64,000 nt of DNA from Margaritispora aquatica (Eukaryota; Ascomycota; Leotiomycetes; Helotiales; Discinellaceae). The translations under genes and the position numbers were made by a program. The stretch spans positions 62,001 through 126,000 of the forward strand of contig VJWN01000040.1 in NCBI GenBank assembly GCA_007644065.1. Reading direction: 5' to 3'. This document shows, one piece after another, positions 1-11,758 of this stretch. The notes beneath the pieces were generated by a model. The model made no database searches. It was not told where the DNA came from and saw only the letters and a list, made by a program, of their open reading frames with translations. Position 1 is the first letter of the stretch; each line of letters opens with the position of its first letter.

Positions 1-1041
1 CGAAAACACAAGAATCTCTATCCAGTTCTCCACCATCCTCACCCCCTCCCCGTGTGTTCATCCCAGCTTCAGGCGCTCATGGGCCTATATCAAGAAGGCG
101 CGGGCTTTTCCGGTATTCCATACTTCATAGTACGGACTACCATCTAGAGACGTGACCAGCCACCCGCCGCACGTTTAAGCGTTCCACATGTACGTTTTTC
201 AGTCGAAATTCGGGGTGTCAAAATCCGCAGAATAACATTGACTAGATTCCTCCTCGGCCGAGTCCGAGATGCTGGCTCCGGAGCAAAGTCATGGTTGGGA
301 AAACCATGCTTACTATCACGCTTATCTCCTTCAGAAAGGATTCCGTTACTGTAAAACCTGTCAGTTCGTCATATGTCAGGAGGAAAAGGCATACACACCA
401 TGCAGTTATTGGTCGACGTTCACACACCACTGGGCCTGCCGTCCAGTGAGCTCCAACAACGACCAACCTCCATAATGCATAGACTGAACTATACACCTTT
501 CTTGTACCCCTTGATGCTCCCATGGCGCACACCAAAGCTAGTTGAACACGTTTGACAAAAAAGTCGCAATGACACCCCTTTACTGCTGGCGCAAGTACAA
601 GTCCCTTGTAGCAATACATGCCTACCTATAGGCATCTATCGCCGCGAGGGATTTGAAGCACCCAAAACAAAAATAACCCTAAACAAAGCCAGCCTTTGGC
701 CTGGTATCCTATCCAAACACCAACGCAACTAACGCTTGACATGCATATCCACAAAGATACATAATCGCTCATAAGCACATGAATCCGTGAGCATAGAAAA
801 CGCCAGCAAAAACGACCAAAGCACCCAAATCCCCCATTCCCCACTGTGGTAGGCTGCTTCCCACCAGAGTGGGCAGTTTAATGTCATACCCAGGACTAGT
901 CGACACGCTCGCCTCAGAACATGCTTATTTATGGATCAAAGAGAATGGATATATTTCAAAAAACCAACGATGCTAAGAATGTCATGCTAGCTCAACGCTT
1001 TTGGGTATCATACATAACTTCATCAAAAGAGACATCCTGTC
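1..1041. other. Left-edge intergenic stretch, no gene seen
   Basis: Several open frames of 60-125 codons exist on both strands, but none shows a recognisable domain, a convincing start context or supporting splice sites. The stretch lies just downstream of the stop of the minus-strand transcription factor gene, so its right end probably includes that gene's 3' UTR. Confidence 0.5.
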
Positions 1042-3890
1042 TCAACCAAAGAACTCGCCTGCCACAAGGGTTTCCCATGGCTTGCCCGTCTCCCACACGC
1101 GCTCCATAAGGGTTCGGGCCCTGTGAACTTGACTCATTCCAAGTCTCTGGGCACTTTTCATTCTCTCGAGGATATCAGCTCGCTGCTTCTCGTCTTGGGT
1201 ATCGCAACCAGCAGTAAACATAGGAAATAACAAACATCCTTCGGCATTGCTGCCTTTTCTAACTTTACAAAGAGCCCCAAAAGTCGCTCGGACCGCACTC
1301 TGTACGTTTGGATGAGCCGAAGGCTTACCCAAAATGCGACGCTGAAGATGTACATGGCCAGCCCAGTGAAAGGCCTCATTGGTGGCGGCCATCTCAACGT
1401 TATCCCACTGGTAAGCGGCCTCGCCAGATGCTTGCATGTGTGTGCAAGGTGTTGAGGGCGCAAGACGTGAGTCTATTAGTTCAGCTTCTAGTTGAGCTGC
1501 CTGGGCTCGTAAGTCTTCGGAAGGGGTCCATTCGAGAGCGTCTCCAACAATCGGTTGGATGCGCTGACGATCACATTTCTGAGCGAGGGCCGCAATTTTG
1601 GCGAGAATCCGAATACATTTGCTCGTAAATCCCAGAACACAATCAATCTCGTAGTCAGTATCAGCCTCCACATGATAATCCAAAACCCAAGTCTGGAAAT
1701 AGAGTTAGCGGTAGGACCTGAGAGCAAGAGTAATCTGATCTTACTGAAGTTGGAGAGTTTCTTCCTCCACTTAAACTGCCAAGGACATCCAAGTATGCAA
1801 ACCATGACCATAGGAATGAAGAAACTTCATCGTTTCGACCTTGCACTCGCATCCCTTTGGGACCGCCTCTCAACACGATCATTTGACGTGCCATATCAAG
1901 ATGACTTTGCCAGGGAACTGTAACGCCAAATGCGTTGGGAGATATAATTTCGAGCGAGGCAAGCATGATTGCTGCTGCAAGTGTAGAATTTGTAATGATC
2001 CGGGTTGGATCGTCAATAGCTTTGCGAAGATTTGCAAAGACATCCTGGACCCAAAGGGCAATTCTAGTCTTGGGCTCTGGCTGGTCTAACATCCGAGATC
2101 TGTGAAATGCCGAATACGCAAGGAAGAGATTCATTAAATTATCATCCTCAACGGCCATCAGAGGCAAGATCATGCGAAAAGGATTTGAAGCGCAGTTGTG
2201 AGGAAGTAAGCATTTCGCAGTATGATTGAGAAAATGGTGGAAATAGAGGATATTCATCGGGTTGCGGAGCAATTTCAACGGTATAGGATGTAGGCTTCTG
2301 GGAAGAGCGACATCTACCGGATTGTGATAGTATCCACCTGGTTCAAAGGCCAAATTGCTTTCTCCCATATTGAGACCAAACTCACGCTGATCGCTGGCTG
2401 ATCTAACTAGCGCTAGATGGGCACGCTTGGTAATTGGAGACGACCCAGTAAGTGCACTGTCATCGTCATTTCTGGGGAAGTCAAGATCTTTAATTCCTCT
2501 ATCAACGCCGTAAGAAATAAGATCCAGATACAGATCCTGATTTGCGTCTGGATTGCTCCTTGGAGTATTGTGGTAATTTTGAGAAGACATTCCTGGTGGT
2601 CCAGAAAGAAGGGAGTTCACAGAGAGTTTTCGGATATTAGGAGAGCGTTGGGCAGAGCTCGAGGATGTTCTTGGAATGGCATCGTCTCCTGACGATGATT
2701 TTGGCGTTGGTGGATTGCTTGCCAAACCGACAAAGCCATCAGTGTATGAACTGGGAGCCAATTCGTTTTGATAGGTGTAGGAGATACCGATATCTGGTGG
2801 GGGCATCGAGCGATCATGAGAGGAATCAATGTCCCGTGCTCCAAGTCTTCTTTTCTTTGACGGGCGTGCGGCGCTAGTGTACTCGAGCTCGTCACGCTCA
2901 TTTCTACCAGGATACTTCAACAAACTAGAGCCAGAGTTTTCTCCTGTTCCTGAGAATGTGAAGCTAAGGCCCGATTGATTGCTTGCTGCAGGGCTTGGAG
3001 CACCCGAGTCGAAGGCAGAGAAGCTGTCTTCTGGATCATTCCTGTGGCGAAACCGTGAGGTAGGCCCAAGAGGACCAGATTCCGGTGTACTTCCACCAGT
3101 ATGTTGATATCTCTCGAAGCTCTGAGTATACTGTGTTGATCTCTGGGATAGGTTAAAGATATCTGGAGAATCATGGAAGGTTGGAAGTTGAAAGCGACCT
3201 AAAGAAGGATCGACTGGGATAGAACTTGTTGGAGATTTCAGTGGATATGGATATATCATAGGTGGTGTAGAAGGAGAACCAAACGAAGCTTGATTAGAAG
3301 TTGATGAGGAAGGTCGCTGTAAGGGTCTTGCAACTGGAGATGATTGTAGACTTGCTGGCATAAGCATCTCGCCACCTGGAGGAGACGGGGTAGATGCTGG
3401 TGCTGGTGCTGCTGGTGCTGCTGGTGCTGGTCCAATTCCGACACTGATACTGTTCGAGGAGAAATTGATGACACCGGGCTGGTCTTTTCTGCCTCTGCCA
3501 TCCCAATTGAGTCGCATACGGAAGTCGCATTGCTGGTTAAGTCTTTGGCAAGCCTTGCAAGGCCCAAAGCCTCCCGGTACATCTCGGTTCTCTTCGTCGC
3601 ATTTAACCTTCCTTTCCTTGCAGGGCCTCGAATAAAGGTTAGTAAGACTTCATAAACCAAGTTGTGGCGGATGTAAGGACAAATCTCCAATGGATGTATG
3701 GGGAAAATGCAAAGCAAGTGTGACGCTCTGTCCAGAGATGTTGCCTGGAGCCATTTCTAGGCGAGAGCCTTGAGGGGAGTAATGGATACAAGCCAGACGT
3801 AGACCTAGAGAAAAGAGAGCAAACATACCAACAACCTTTCCTGCTTCTCGGCTTTGGCGGAGGCGCTCCAGGTACCTTTGCTCTTGGCAT
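1042..3890 (-). CDS. Zn(II)2Cys6 fungal transcription factor
   Basis: Three exons (3829-3890, 1745-3626, 1042-1692; introns 3627-3828 and 1693-1744) give 864 residues. Splicing the short first exon to the second rebuilds a complete binuclear zinc cluster that neither exon carries alone: Cys20-x2-Cys23-x6-Cys30-x13-Cys44-x2-Cys47-x6-Cys54, with the basic stretch KERKVK. Residues about 65-420 are low-complexity and rich in Ser, Pro and Gln, including an Ala/Pro run (APAAPAAPAPAST). The C-terminal half is helical and resembles the fungal-specific regulator domain (Fungal_trans_2 type). Expected role: nuclear DNA-binding regulator; target genes cannot be read from the sequence. I chose the ATG at 3890, directly before the basic MPRAKVPG segment; an in-frame ATG at 3938 would add 16 residues. 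Confidence 0.88.
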
Positions 3891-6003
3891 CGTAATATGC
3901 GTGAGGGGTTCCTCGGGTAGATATATGGGTATATGCAAAGGTGTCGGATGTGGGAAACACGATCAATAAAGTCAGAGTCGTGGGGTCATATATGTTCGGA
4001 AGAGGTTTGCTTTCTTTCGTTTCGAGGGTTGGGATATCCCACTGGCTCTTGGAGCCTGGTACTGAACGGAGGTATGGAGGAAGTGCAGCATTTGTCCTGG
4101 CGTTCTTCGAAGGAGGGTAGGTGGGTATTGATGTCGTGTAAACTCGTCAAGTTATGAATCCGTAAGGTGGGTTTGGGTATCTGATAGTGCGCCAATAGCT
4201 ATGCAGAGAAAGAGGAGTTAGTGATGTGGGTGAGCTTGGTAATTATGTAGTGAATATGCGAATAGATTTTGAGCAAATCGCGGCAGAATATAAAGATTGA
4301 GGGAAATGTGACAATGCAGTGGAGTTGAAGTTGGAGTGGGAGAGAGTGAGGGCGAGGCACCGATTACCGATTGAGTGAGGTTCTAGAAGAAACCTGGAAG
4401 CTTTGTCGATATGAGGCTTGGCGCGCCTTGTCGCTTGGACTAAACGATAAGCTGATAAACCGCCATGGATGGATGATGCTTTGTCAATATGTGAGACAAG
4501 CGGAGGACTCGGGAAAATGGAGAAATGAAGATTGAAAAGAAATGTTGCGTAGATGTAATGAAAAATAAAAGGTTGGAGTTCTTGGAGCGAAGACGCGTTT
4601 TTATAGAGAGCTCAGGGAAATGGATATTGGATATCATAAGTCTATAGTGAATGAAGAATTTGGAAAAGTGACTTGACGCAGAAAATCAGCCATCAAATAC
4701 AGAAAAGTGGGTCCAATTCATACTCTGAACGGTTAGAAATGGCATTTGATCACTCAATTCACTATTGAACTTCTCAAGATAAACAAACTGCGACCTAATT
4801 TAGTCGAAAAGGGTGAACTCGGCCACCCTTTCACCATAGAACCATGGAGATATCTTTACAATTTTCCGACTACAGCCTTTAGAGATGATTCGTTCAATTT
4901 ACTACTATGTCTGCCTTCAGCTCTGAGAACGACCCGCACATCTAGTACAACGTTTAAAATGTATTTCAAAAGAACATCGACATAGGGCTCATCAAGACTC
5001 GATACTAGCGGGTCATAGCCGTCTAAAGTTGCTCGCCTAGGGAGATATCTGTATTACTTGGCCCCTGGTTTCGGCTAGTTGACAATGAGAATCCAAATGA
5101 CAACAAGCGAATTTTGATGACAACGAGTATATTGGATGGATTCTTAGCACAATAAACGAATCTTGACGAAAGCAAGCAAATATAGACAACGAAAATAAAG
5201 GACGGGTATTCGTTCAATGACAGCGAGAAGTCTCATGGGTGATATTGTTGTCAGTGTTGTCGGATATAATGCCTGTACTTGTATTTGTCATAGACATCAA
5301 GCTTTCAAAACAATATGCAAGTACAAAAGACAAGCAGTAAGTTATAGTAATGCTAGACGGACATTAGTGTTGATATATATGTTCATAAAGACTACAACAG
5401 TGCACCCGGTACTTATTTCGAAGTACCGAGCTTTTTTAGATAAGTATTGCTAACCAACACTTCCCACTTGTCATCGCGAAACGGATCTCGACAACGACGA
5501 AGAAAAGATCATGTTAACAATACTTATTGAGAAGGAAAGTTTATATACGCGATAACAATGGCTTCAGTGGTTTGTATGATTGATTTAGATATATATTACT
5601 TATAACAAGCGAAAGAATTATTATAACGACAGACGGAAATCGATAATAACAATTAGAATAACACTTTGAGCTTCCGAAAAGCAAAATGTTCATAAGTCTC
5701 GTCCTCGAGTTCGATGTGTCGCCAAATAGAGTTTTTGGTCCACTCAAATGACTTCATTGGGCGGAGCAATTGATATCAAGTTCAATTGCATATGAATTCT
5801 TCGAAGCAGACCACAAGACTCCATCCGTATTGGTTCGGCTTCGAACTCAAAGGTTATAAAATCATCAATCAGACCGCATGGATAAGTTAAATAGAACTTG
5901 CAAAACGTGCATGCACGAATTGTTTTTGTCAACTCACCGAACAAAGACACCCAGAACAAAGGATACGTACAATTGAAGGGTATCTCAGCTGCTTTATCCT
6001 ATC
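3891..6003. other. Intergenic: promoter/5' leader of the regulator plus AT-rich sequence
   Basis: No gene could be supported. The left part is the upstream region of the Zn2Cys6 gene. The part from about 4.7 to 5.9 kb is AT-rich with only short frames. It lies between the start of one minus-strand gene and the stop of the next. Confidence 0.5.
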
Positions 6004-7954
6004 TTACATAATCTCAATGCTGAGAATTTTGATATCTTCCTCAGGTTTCTCCTTAAGCACCCTCGTGTTCTCAATTTTGTGAATCACATCCAAGCCTTGA
6101 ATTGCCCTGCCGAAGATGGTATGCTTGTTATCTAACCAGGGCTTTCAAACGTTAGCAAATCGAAGACACGCTTGGTTGGGTAAAACTTACCGTCTTCTCC
6201 GTTGTAATAAAGAACTGACTCCCGTTTGTGCCAGGTCCGGCATTAGCCATACTAACCGTATACGGTTTGTCATGCTTCAACGTGCTGAACTCATCCGCAA
6301 ACTCCTTGCCCCATATACTCTCTCCTCCACTGCCGTCGCCAAGAGGATCACCGCATTGTATCATGAATTTTCGTATGACCCTATGAAAAATCGTATTGTT
6401 GTAGTAGCCTTGCTTGGAGTGGACGACAAAGTTCTCAACTGCTTTTGGTGCTGCTTCCGGGAAAAGACGAATGTGAATGTCTCCATATGATGTATGGATA
6501 ATTGCTGCGGTTCCAGATTCAACTGCTTTGGCTTCTACGGCCTTCCTTGCATTGGGGTTCGTTGGTTTCTCATTTTGGACGTCACGTTCGGATTTGGAAA
6601 TGTTATCTTCGTTTGTGAACATGTAGAATCGCACTTTTCCAACACCGGTTGTGAAGAGAATTGGATCTCGAACCTCAGATTCTTGCAACAATGGATTATT
6701 GGACGCTGCCATTTCAACAGTTGTGACGCCCTTCTTTTGGGGTTGGCCCTGATACAAAGCAACACTCAGTGTCCTGAAGTTTTCCTCCTGTCCGTATACC
6801 TTGACCACTCGATTGGTGTATGTGTTCAACACCTTCGTGCCCAATATGGAGCCGTAAATGATGAAATGTCCCGTCTCATCAAAAATGACGTTTGCCCTGC
6901 TCCTCAGAGCAGGATTTTCGATTTCTCTCTCTGTGGCAAGCCGTCGTCCAAACTCAAGATCTTCAAGCTTCTGTAATGCGGTTCCAGCTTGCTGCATCTC
7001 CTCAATTGTCTGGAGCGACTCGTCATATGTGCGGTACAACTTCCCTGTTGGGAAATCGAATACGCGGACTTTCCGATCGGGGAAGGAGAAGGTAGCGAAT
7101 TGTGACCCAGATGGCGATATGGTGAGCGAGGTAGGTGTGGATTTAGCCTTCTTGAATTCGAAGAGATTTGTGGAGGTTTTGAAGTCAAAGACATTATTTG
7201 GCTTCTCGTAATTATTTCCTGGGCTCCAATATTCGACCATACCATTTTCGTCCGTCGATATAACACAGTTATATGCATCGTTAAAGGCCATCAAGGATAC
7301 AACACTCCTGTGCAAACCGGTAATGGTATGTATTGGGTCCTGGTTCTCTCCCCGTCCATCGTAGATTCTGATCGTATGGTTGACCTCATCCGAGACTGCA
7401 AGAAGAGGTAGTGATGCACCTCGCTGATGTACCCAACATACACATTTGGGTGTGAATTCCAGTGTCAACATGGAAAGTAAATCGAAGGTTACCACATCGA
7501 ATATTTTGATGCTCTTGTCTACACCAGCTGTCGCGAAGCTTCTCCCATCCGCGCTGATAGACACACTCTTGATCTCCCCATTATGCGCCCTGAATTCTTT
7601 GACAAACTCAATACCCTCTGCTCCCTTTTTCCAGAACTTCACAACACCATCCACGGAGCTGGTTATGACGAAGTCGGTCAGAGGCGTGACAGTCACAAAT
7701 GTGACCTGGTCTTTGTGCATCAGTGACTTCGAATATTTTGCTGAGGTCGGGAGCGCCGAGATATAGAGCTTCTCGTAGGGTAGCTTGCGACGTTTCTTCT
7801 TGGGAGCTTCTGCTGAGGGAAGCTGTGGTCCCATATCATCGTCTGAGGAAGAATCTAATTCATTGTAAGCACATTGTAAGAACATGAGGAGATTTGTGAG
7901 CACACCATCTTCATCATCTCTACTCCTCTTGTTACTCTTTGGTGGTTCCGCCAT
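6004..7954 (-). CDS. cyp15: Nuclear WD40-repeat cyclophilin (PPWD1/Cyp15 type peptidyl-prolyl isomerase)
   Basis: Exons 7906-7954, 6191-7854 and 6004-6141 (introns 7855-7905 and 6142-6190) encode 616 residues, typical for PPWD1. The N-terminus is acidic/basic ([16 protein letters not shown], then a Ser/Asp run and [15 protein letters not shown], a likely nuclear signal). WD40 repeats follow (for example [14 protein letters not shown] and [14 protein letters not shown]). The last about 160 residues are a cyclophilin domain with [46 protein letters not shown] and, across the last intron, [19 protein letters not shown]. Family knowledge: PPIase associated with the late spliceosome. The ATG at 7954 has a good context (CCATGG) and is preferred over one at 7993. 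The first intron is 51 bp, a multiple of three with no stop, so its retention would keep the frame open. Confidence 0.93.
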
Positions 7955-8217
7955 GGTAAAGATACAGCTTGAATACCAAATCAAAATGTCCATACAATAT
8001 TTACTAGGCTGTAGACTGCAAGGCTGAAGTGGTGATCCACTTCAGCCAATCAAAATCAGTATCGTGGAGGCGTGCGTAAGGCTGAATGACAGCATCAAGG
8101 TCTGGATTCCAACTTCGAGGTAATCTTCACCGTTAATAATTTCAAATTCATAGAATAGATTCAGTCCTTGTCTTTTTGGCTTGTCAATTTTGCATATTTC
8201 GGAGTCAATTTATTATC
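7955..8217. promoter_or_regulatory. Shared upstream region between divergent cyclophilin and FAR-17a-like genes
   Basis: Only 263 bp separate the two start codons, so the promoters of the minus-strand PPWD1-like gene and the plus-strand AIG1-like gene must lie here or overlap the transcribed leaders. No specific factor site is claimed. Confidence 0.55.
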
Positions 8218-8994
8218 ATGGAATCTGTATCAAAAAATCTCGTCTCTCGACACCCTTTACAACGATTAGAGTCGCCATCGCGGGGCATTTCTGCCGTTGT
8301 CCACATTCTGGGAATCATCTCCTTCTCGCTATCATACAAATATCTTTTCGACTTTCCAAGCCCGATCAACGACTCATACGGATGGCATTGGCAATATCTA
8401 ACAATCTTGGGCCTGACTGTGGCATACGCAACATTCATCTTTGGATTACTTGCCGACATCACCTTATCCCCCAAGTTGTTCCTCATCAAGAACACGCTGT
8501 CACTATGCAGTGCACCTCTCGAGGTTTTAATTAGTGTGTTGTACTGGGGAATCAGCGCTATTGATAAAGGACTGGTTGTTCCCCCAGACATGCATATTGC
8601 ACCTCTGGCAGACATTGGATTCCATGCCATGCCATCTATTCTCCTAACGATTGATCTTCTGTTCCTCTCGCCGCCATGGACCATACAAGCGTTTCCTGTT
8701 ATGGCTTTGAGCAGTGCTATTGCGGTTGCATACTGGGCATGGGTCGAGCACTGCTTTCAACACAATGGATTGTGAGTTTAGATGTCCTACTTTTACAGTT
8801 CTCACTGACTGGTGTCCAGTTATCCATATCCACTTTTCGAGGTATTAAACACCACCCAGAGGACGATTTTGTTTGCAGGTGCAGCCATGATGATGAGCAT
8901 CAGCACAGCCTTGCTGCAAGCTTTGTATGGAAAGATAAATGGACTTCAGAGGAGCGAGAAAAGAAGTACGCCGGCCAACATTAAGGGCGAATGA
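8218..8994 (+). CDS. FAR-17a/AIG1-like integral membrane protein
   Basis: Two exons (8218-8771 and 8820-8994, intron 8772-8819) encode 242 residues. The sequence has about six hydrophobic segments and the order expected of the FAR-17a/AIG1 family: an N-terminal segment with HILGIISFSLSYKYL, then WQYLTILGLTVAYATFIFGLLAD, a central WGISAIDKGLVVP, DIGFHAMPSILLTIDLLF and the loop PYPLFEVLNTTQR. Family knowledge: animal AIG1 and ADTRP are multi-pass threonine hydrolases of fatty-acid esters of hydroxy fatty acids; fungal members are largely uncharacterised ER or membrane proteins. The spliced junction reads NG|FYPYPLFEV in frame. A role in lipid hydrolysis is by family only. Confidence 0.85.
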
Positions 8995-11107
8995 ATTACG
9001 ACTATCAAAAAATTATAAATAGATGAGCCTGAAGTTTTTGTTTGAATAATTTTATAGAATCAACTGCCTAGTTCTTTGTCATGAGCTGTATTATTTTTTT
9101 GAATTTCACCATCGCCAAGCTAAGCTCAATTTTTGCTGAAGGTGTAGTATGGATGATGAGTATCAGTGTCATGTTGCAAAACAAATTGTTGATCGAGATA
9201 AAAAGCAAATCTTTCAATGAGGAAGGGCTCAAACATGTGCCAAACAAGAAGAGAATTGCAATCCAATACTCCTTACCTCTCCTTACACATCGAACATACC
9301 TCACTATATCCCACACAAAATCTAATACGTCGTTTTCCACTCCACCAATCTGAGCTCCTCTCATTTCACCCTACCATACGACATTACAATGCACTCATGC
9401 TACCAGTATTCTGGATTGCGCCAGAGAAGTTCATATTCCTCACCCGCGAGTATCGGAATCTCATGTTCAAGTTCAGCTGGATGTTTTCAAAGCACGTATC
9501 ATGAGCTAGGGCACATCTAGTGAAAGTATGCATGGACTACACACTCCACTCAAATTCCAATATCTCAAACCTTCTGCAATTGGAAGCAATATCTTACGAA
9601 TCATCTTAAAGGTTCGTCGTCAAACAGCGTGGCATTTCAATATGAGAAAAGCTCGATTGTTTTCCTGTCACTCGTTCAGTTCGCTTTTTCTGTTTCCAAC
9701 CGAGAGAGCACGCAAGCGAGGCAGCCAACAATCACCACTTCTCGGTCCTCGCTCAACATCATCAACCAAAGCTCAAATTAAGCTTCTCGACGCAGCACGC
9801 TCTTTCCGGAACCAAGCTCTGGCAGAACCGCATTGCATCTTTTGGTCATTGGCACTTGATGACTCTGCAAAGGAGGCAGTAAGAACTTTGGAGAATAGCA
9901 GTGACTTATATTGGCGTTAGGTGTACAATGCGTGTATGTGACGGGTCTGGCTTGTATGCTGTCCATGGGGGAATGTTCCTGATATCAGTACCGTGATTGT
10001 AGCTTCTTTGGGGAACGTCGCTGTTCATCTCTGTTAGCTGTCCGAGTGCTGGTGAAGCGATTTGTGCTTAATGTCGTAGGTTTATCTATTGCGACTGAAG
10101 CTTTTCGGTTCGTCATTGCTCTTGTCACGTTCTTGTAAGTTTAGAGCCTTCTCTTTGGCTTGGATAGTTTGATTGAAACATTGGATACATCTTTGCAATG
10201 GTTTTATAGTTGTTATTCCGACTAAAGCCATAGCATTAAAAATCACGGGTTCAAACCTGGTACACTATTTACAAAGGTACAATGCAATGTTCGACACCAA
10301 TGTCTAACACTCGTCTAACAATCGTCTGAAGATGCCATAACAAAAAGCACGCTTAACACGTAGGTCCCAATGATTGTACTTCAAAGAATCCGAATCATCT
10401 GTTTTGAGTCATATCATGGCTCGCCTTCCAAGCCTCTAAGTCTTTATTGTATTCATCTGAATAGCCAGTGGACTCGTCTATGAAGATGCGACGATCTTAC
10501 AAACAAATATCGGCACTTTCACAATCCAAAGGGTTATAGAATATTCGAGCGAGTAGGTACTTGTCAAGGTTCTAATCCCCCCTCGCCCACCTTCTACATG
10601 ACATCACCCCCTTCTCACATCTCGCTTATGATAAGCGAAAATCTTGTCGAACCTCAGATGGTATATTGGATAGTGCGGAGCCACGCTTTGAACGGACACC
10701 TGGGATATGAAGAATCGTGCACTAAATGACGGTACCTTCGAAATATGGAATACTTTGGTGCTCCGGGAGGGGATTTAATGTTGGTTCTGGGAGCTATACT
10801 TGAGCATTGTCATCTTTGATCATGAGTATCTGGATAGATTTGAAGCTACACCCAGTGGACACATCGAAGATTGGATGCTATAGTATTGTAATCCTGATGT
10901 GATTCAGAATGTGAGGCATCTCGATATCAGCTATACATGTCATATGGAGTAATGATAGTATACACATTCTACTCTTGACACGTAAAAAGAATTCGAAATA
11001 CACACGCAACAGTTTGATACACGACAGCACAGGCAGACAATATTATATAGCAGCGACAACATAAGTGAATCAGCAAAGCAACATCCCAGAGTAAAACCCA
11101 GCCACAT
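8995..11107. other. Intergenic, no gene supported
   Basis: About 2.1 kb between the end of the AIG1-like gene and the end of the small Cys/His protein gene, which converge here. Frames of 90-130 codons (for example 9528-9920) have biased, non-domain sequence and I do not call them. Much of the stretch is probably 3' UTR plus neutral DNA. Confidence 0.5.
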
Positions 11108-11758
11108 CTACAACGGCAACGCGTTCGGATCAACCCCAACTTTAACAATCGCCCTCCGTACACGTCTCCACTGCGAATCACTTAACAGCGAGACAATGCC
11201 AAGCAGCTGATCCACGTCCAGAATGACCGAATTTGCATGCCGATATGGATCCCCAGCTTTCCAAGGCGACACAGGCAGCGTGGCTTGGAACAAACCCTGC
11301 TCTTTCCTCTCGACCTTCTTACCAGGACTCTTGTGCTTGGCAATGACTTTCGGTGTGTTTGTCGAGGTATCCTTGGCGTCATCCATCTTCCCCCTGTCTT
11401 TGTTTTTGTCTTTGTCGTTCTTGTTCTTCTGCGCTATGGCGGCTCTTGCTTTCTCTTCGAGTTCCCTACATCAAGATGTGTTAGACATGCCGAGAGTAAG
11501 GTTTGCGTGAGGGAGTGGGAGTGACGGGAGGCGAGTGAGAATGGGAAGTACGAACTCTTCTTTCTCTTTGTCGCATAAGATGCATGTCTGTGACTTAGTG
11601 TAGAACCAATCATGCCGATCGCACGTGTAATTGTGCACTGTGCATATACCTTCTTTGTTCTTTCGACATCCTCCTGCGGGGACGCTGTTCACGCCGCTGC
11701 CAATCTGGGCGTCCTGTCCGGGACAATGATGGTTCTTGCCTCCCTTTATGTGTGGCAT
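11108..11758 (-). CDS. Small Cys/His-rich protein of unknown function with basic C-terminal region
   Basis: Two exons (11556-11758 and 11108-11465, intron 11466-11555) give 186 residues. The first exon begins MPHIKGGKNHHCPGQD and carries Cys/His residues in pairs (C12; C30; C38, C45 and H48 in the segment ICTVHNYTCDRHDW; TCILCDKEKEE), which could bind one or two zinc ions. The second exon begins with a charged helix (ELEEKARAAIAQKNK), then a lysine-rich stretch and an ordered end with DQLLGIVSLLSDSQWRRVRRAIVKVGVD. The donor is GTTCGT, weaker than usual, but it is the only junction I found that keeps frame with the acceptor at 11466. The zinc-binding idea is inference from residue spacing. Confidence 0.68.

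Noticed and set aside
242..619. 125-codon minus-strand frame
   Set aside because: Composition looks like a shadow of non-coding DNA; no domain, no splice support, overlapping frames on the other strand are equally open.
9528..9920. 130-codon plus-strand frame
   Set aside because: No recognisable domain and low-complexity Ser/Arg content; no supporting neighbour or leader.
10190..10275. tRNA-like T-arm (GGGTTCAAACCTGG) near 10247
   Set aside because: No acceptor, D-arm or anticodon stem can be drawn upstream at the right distance.
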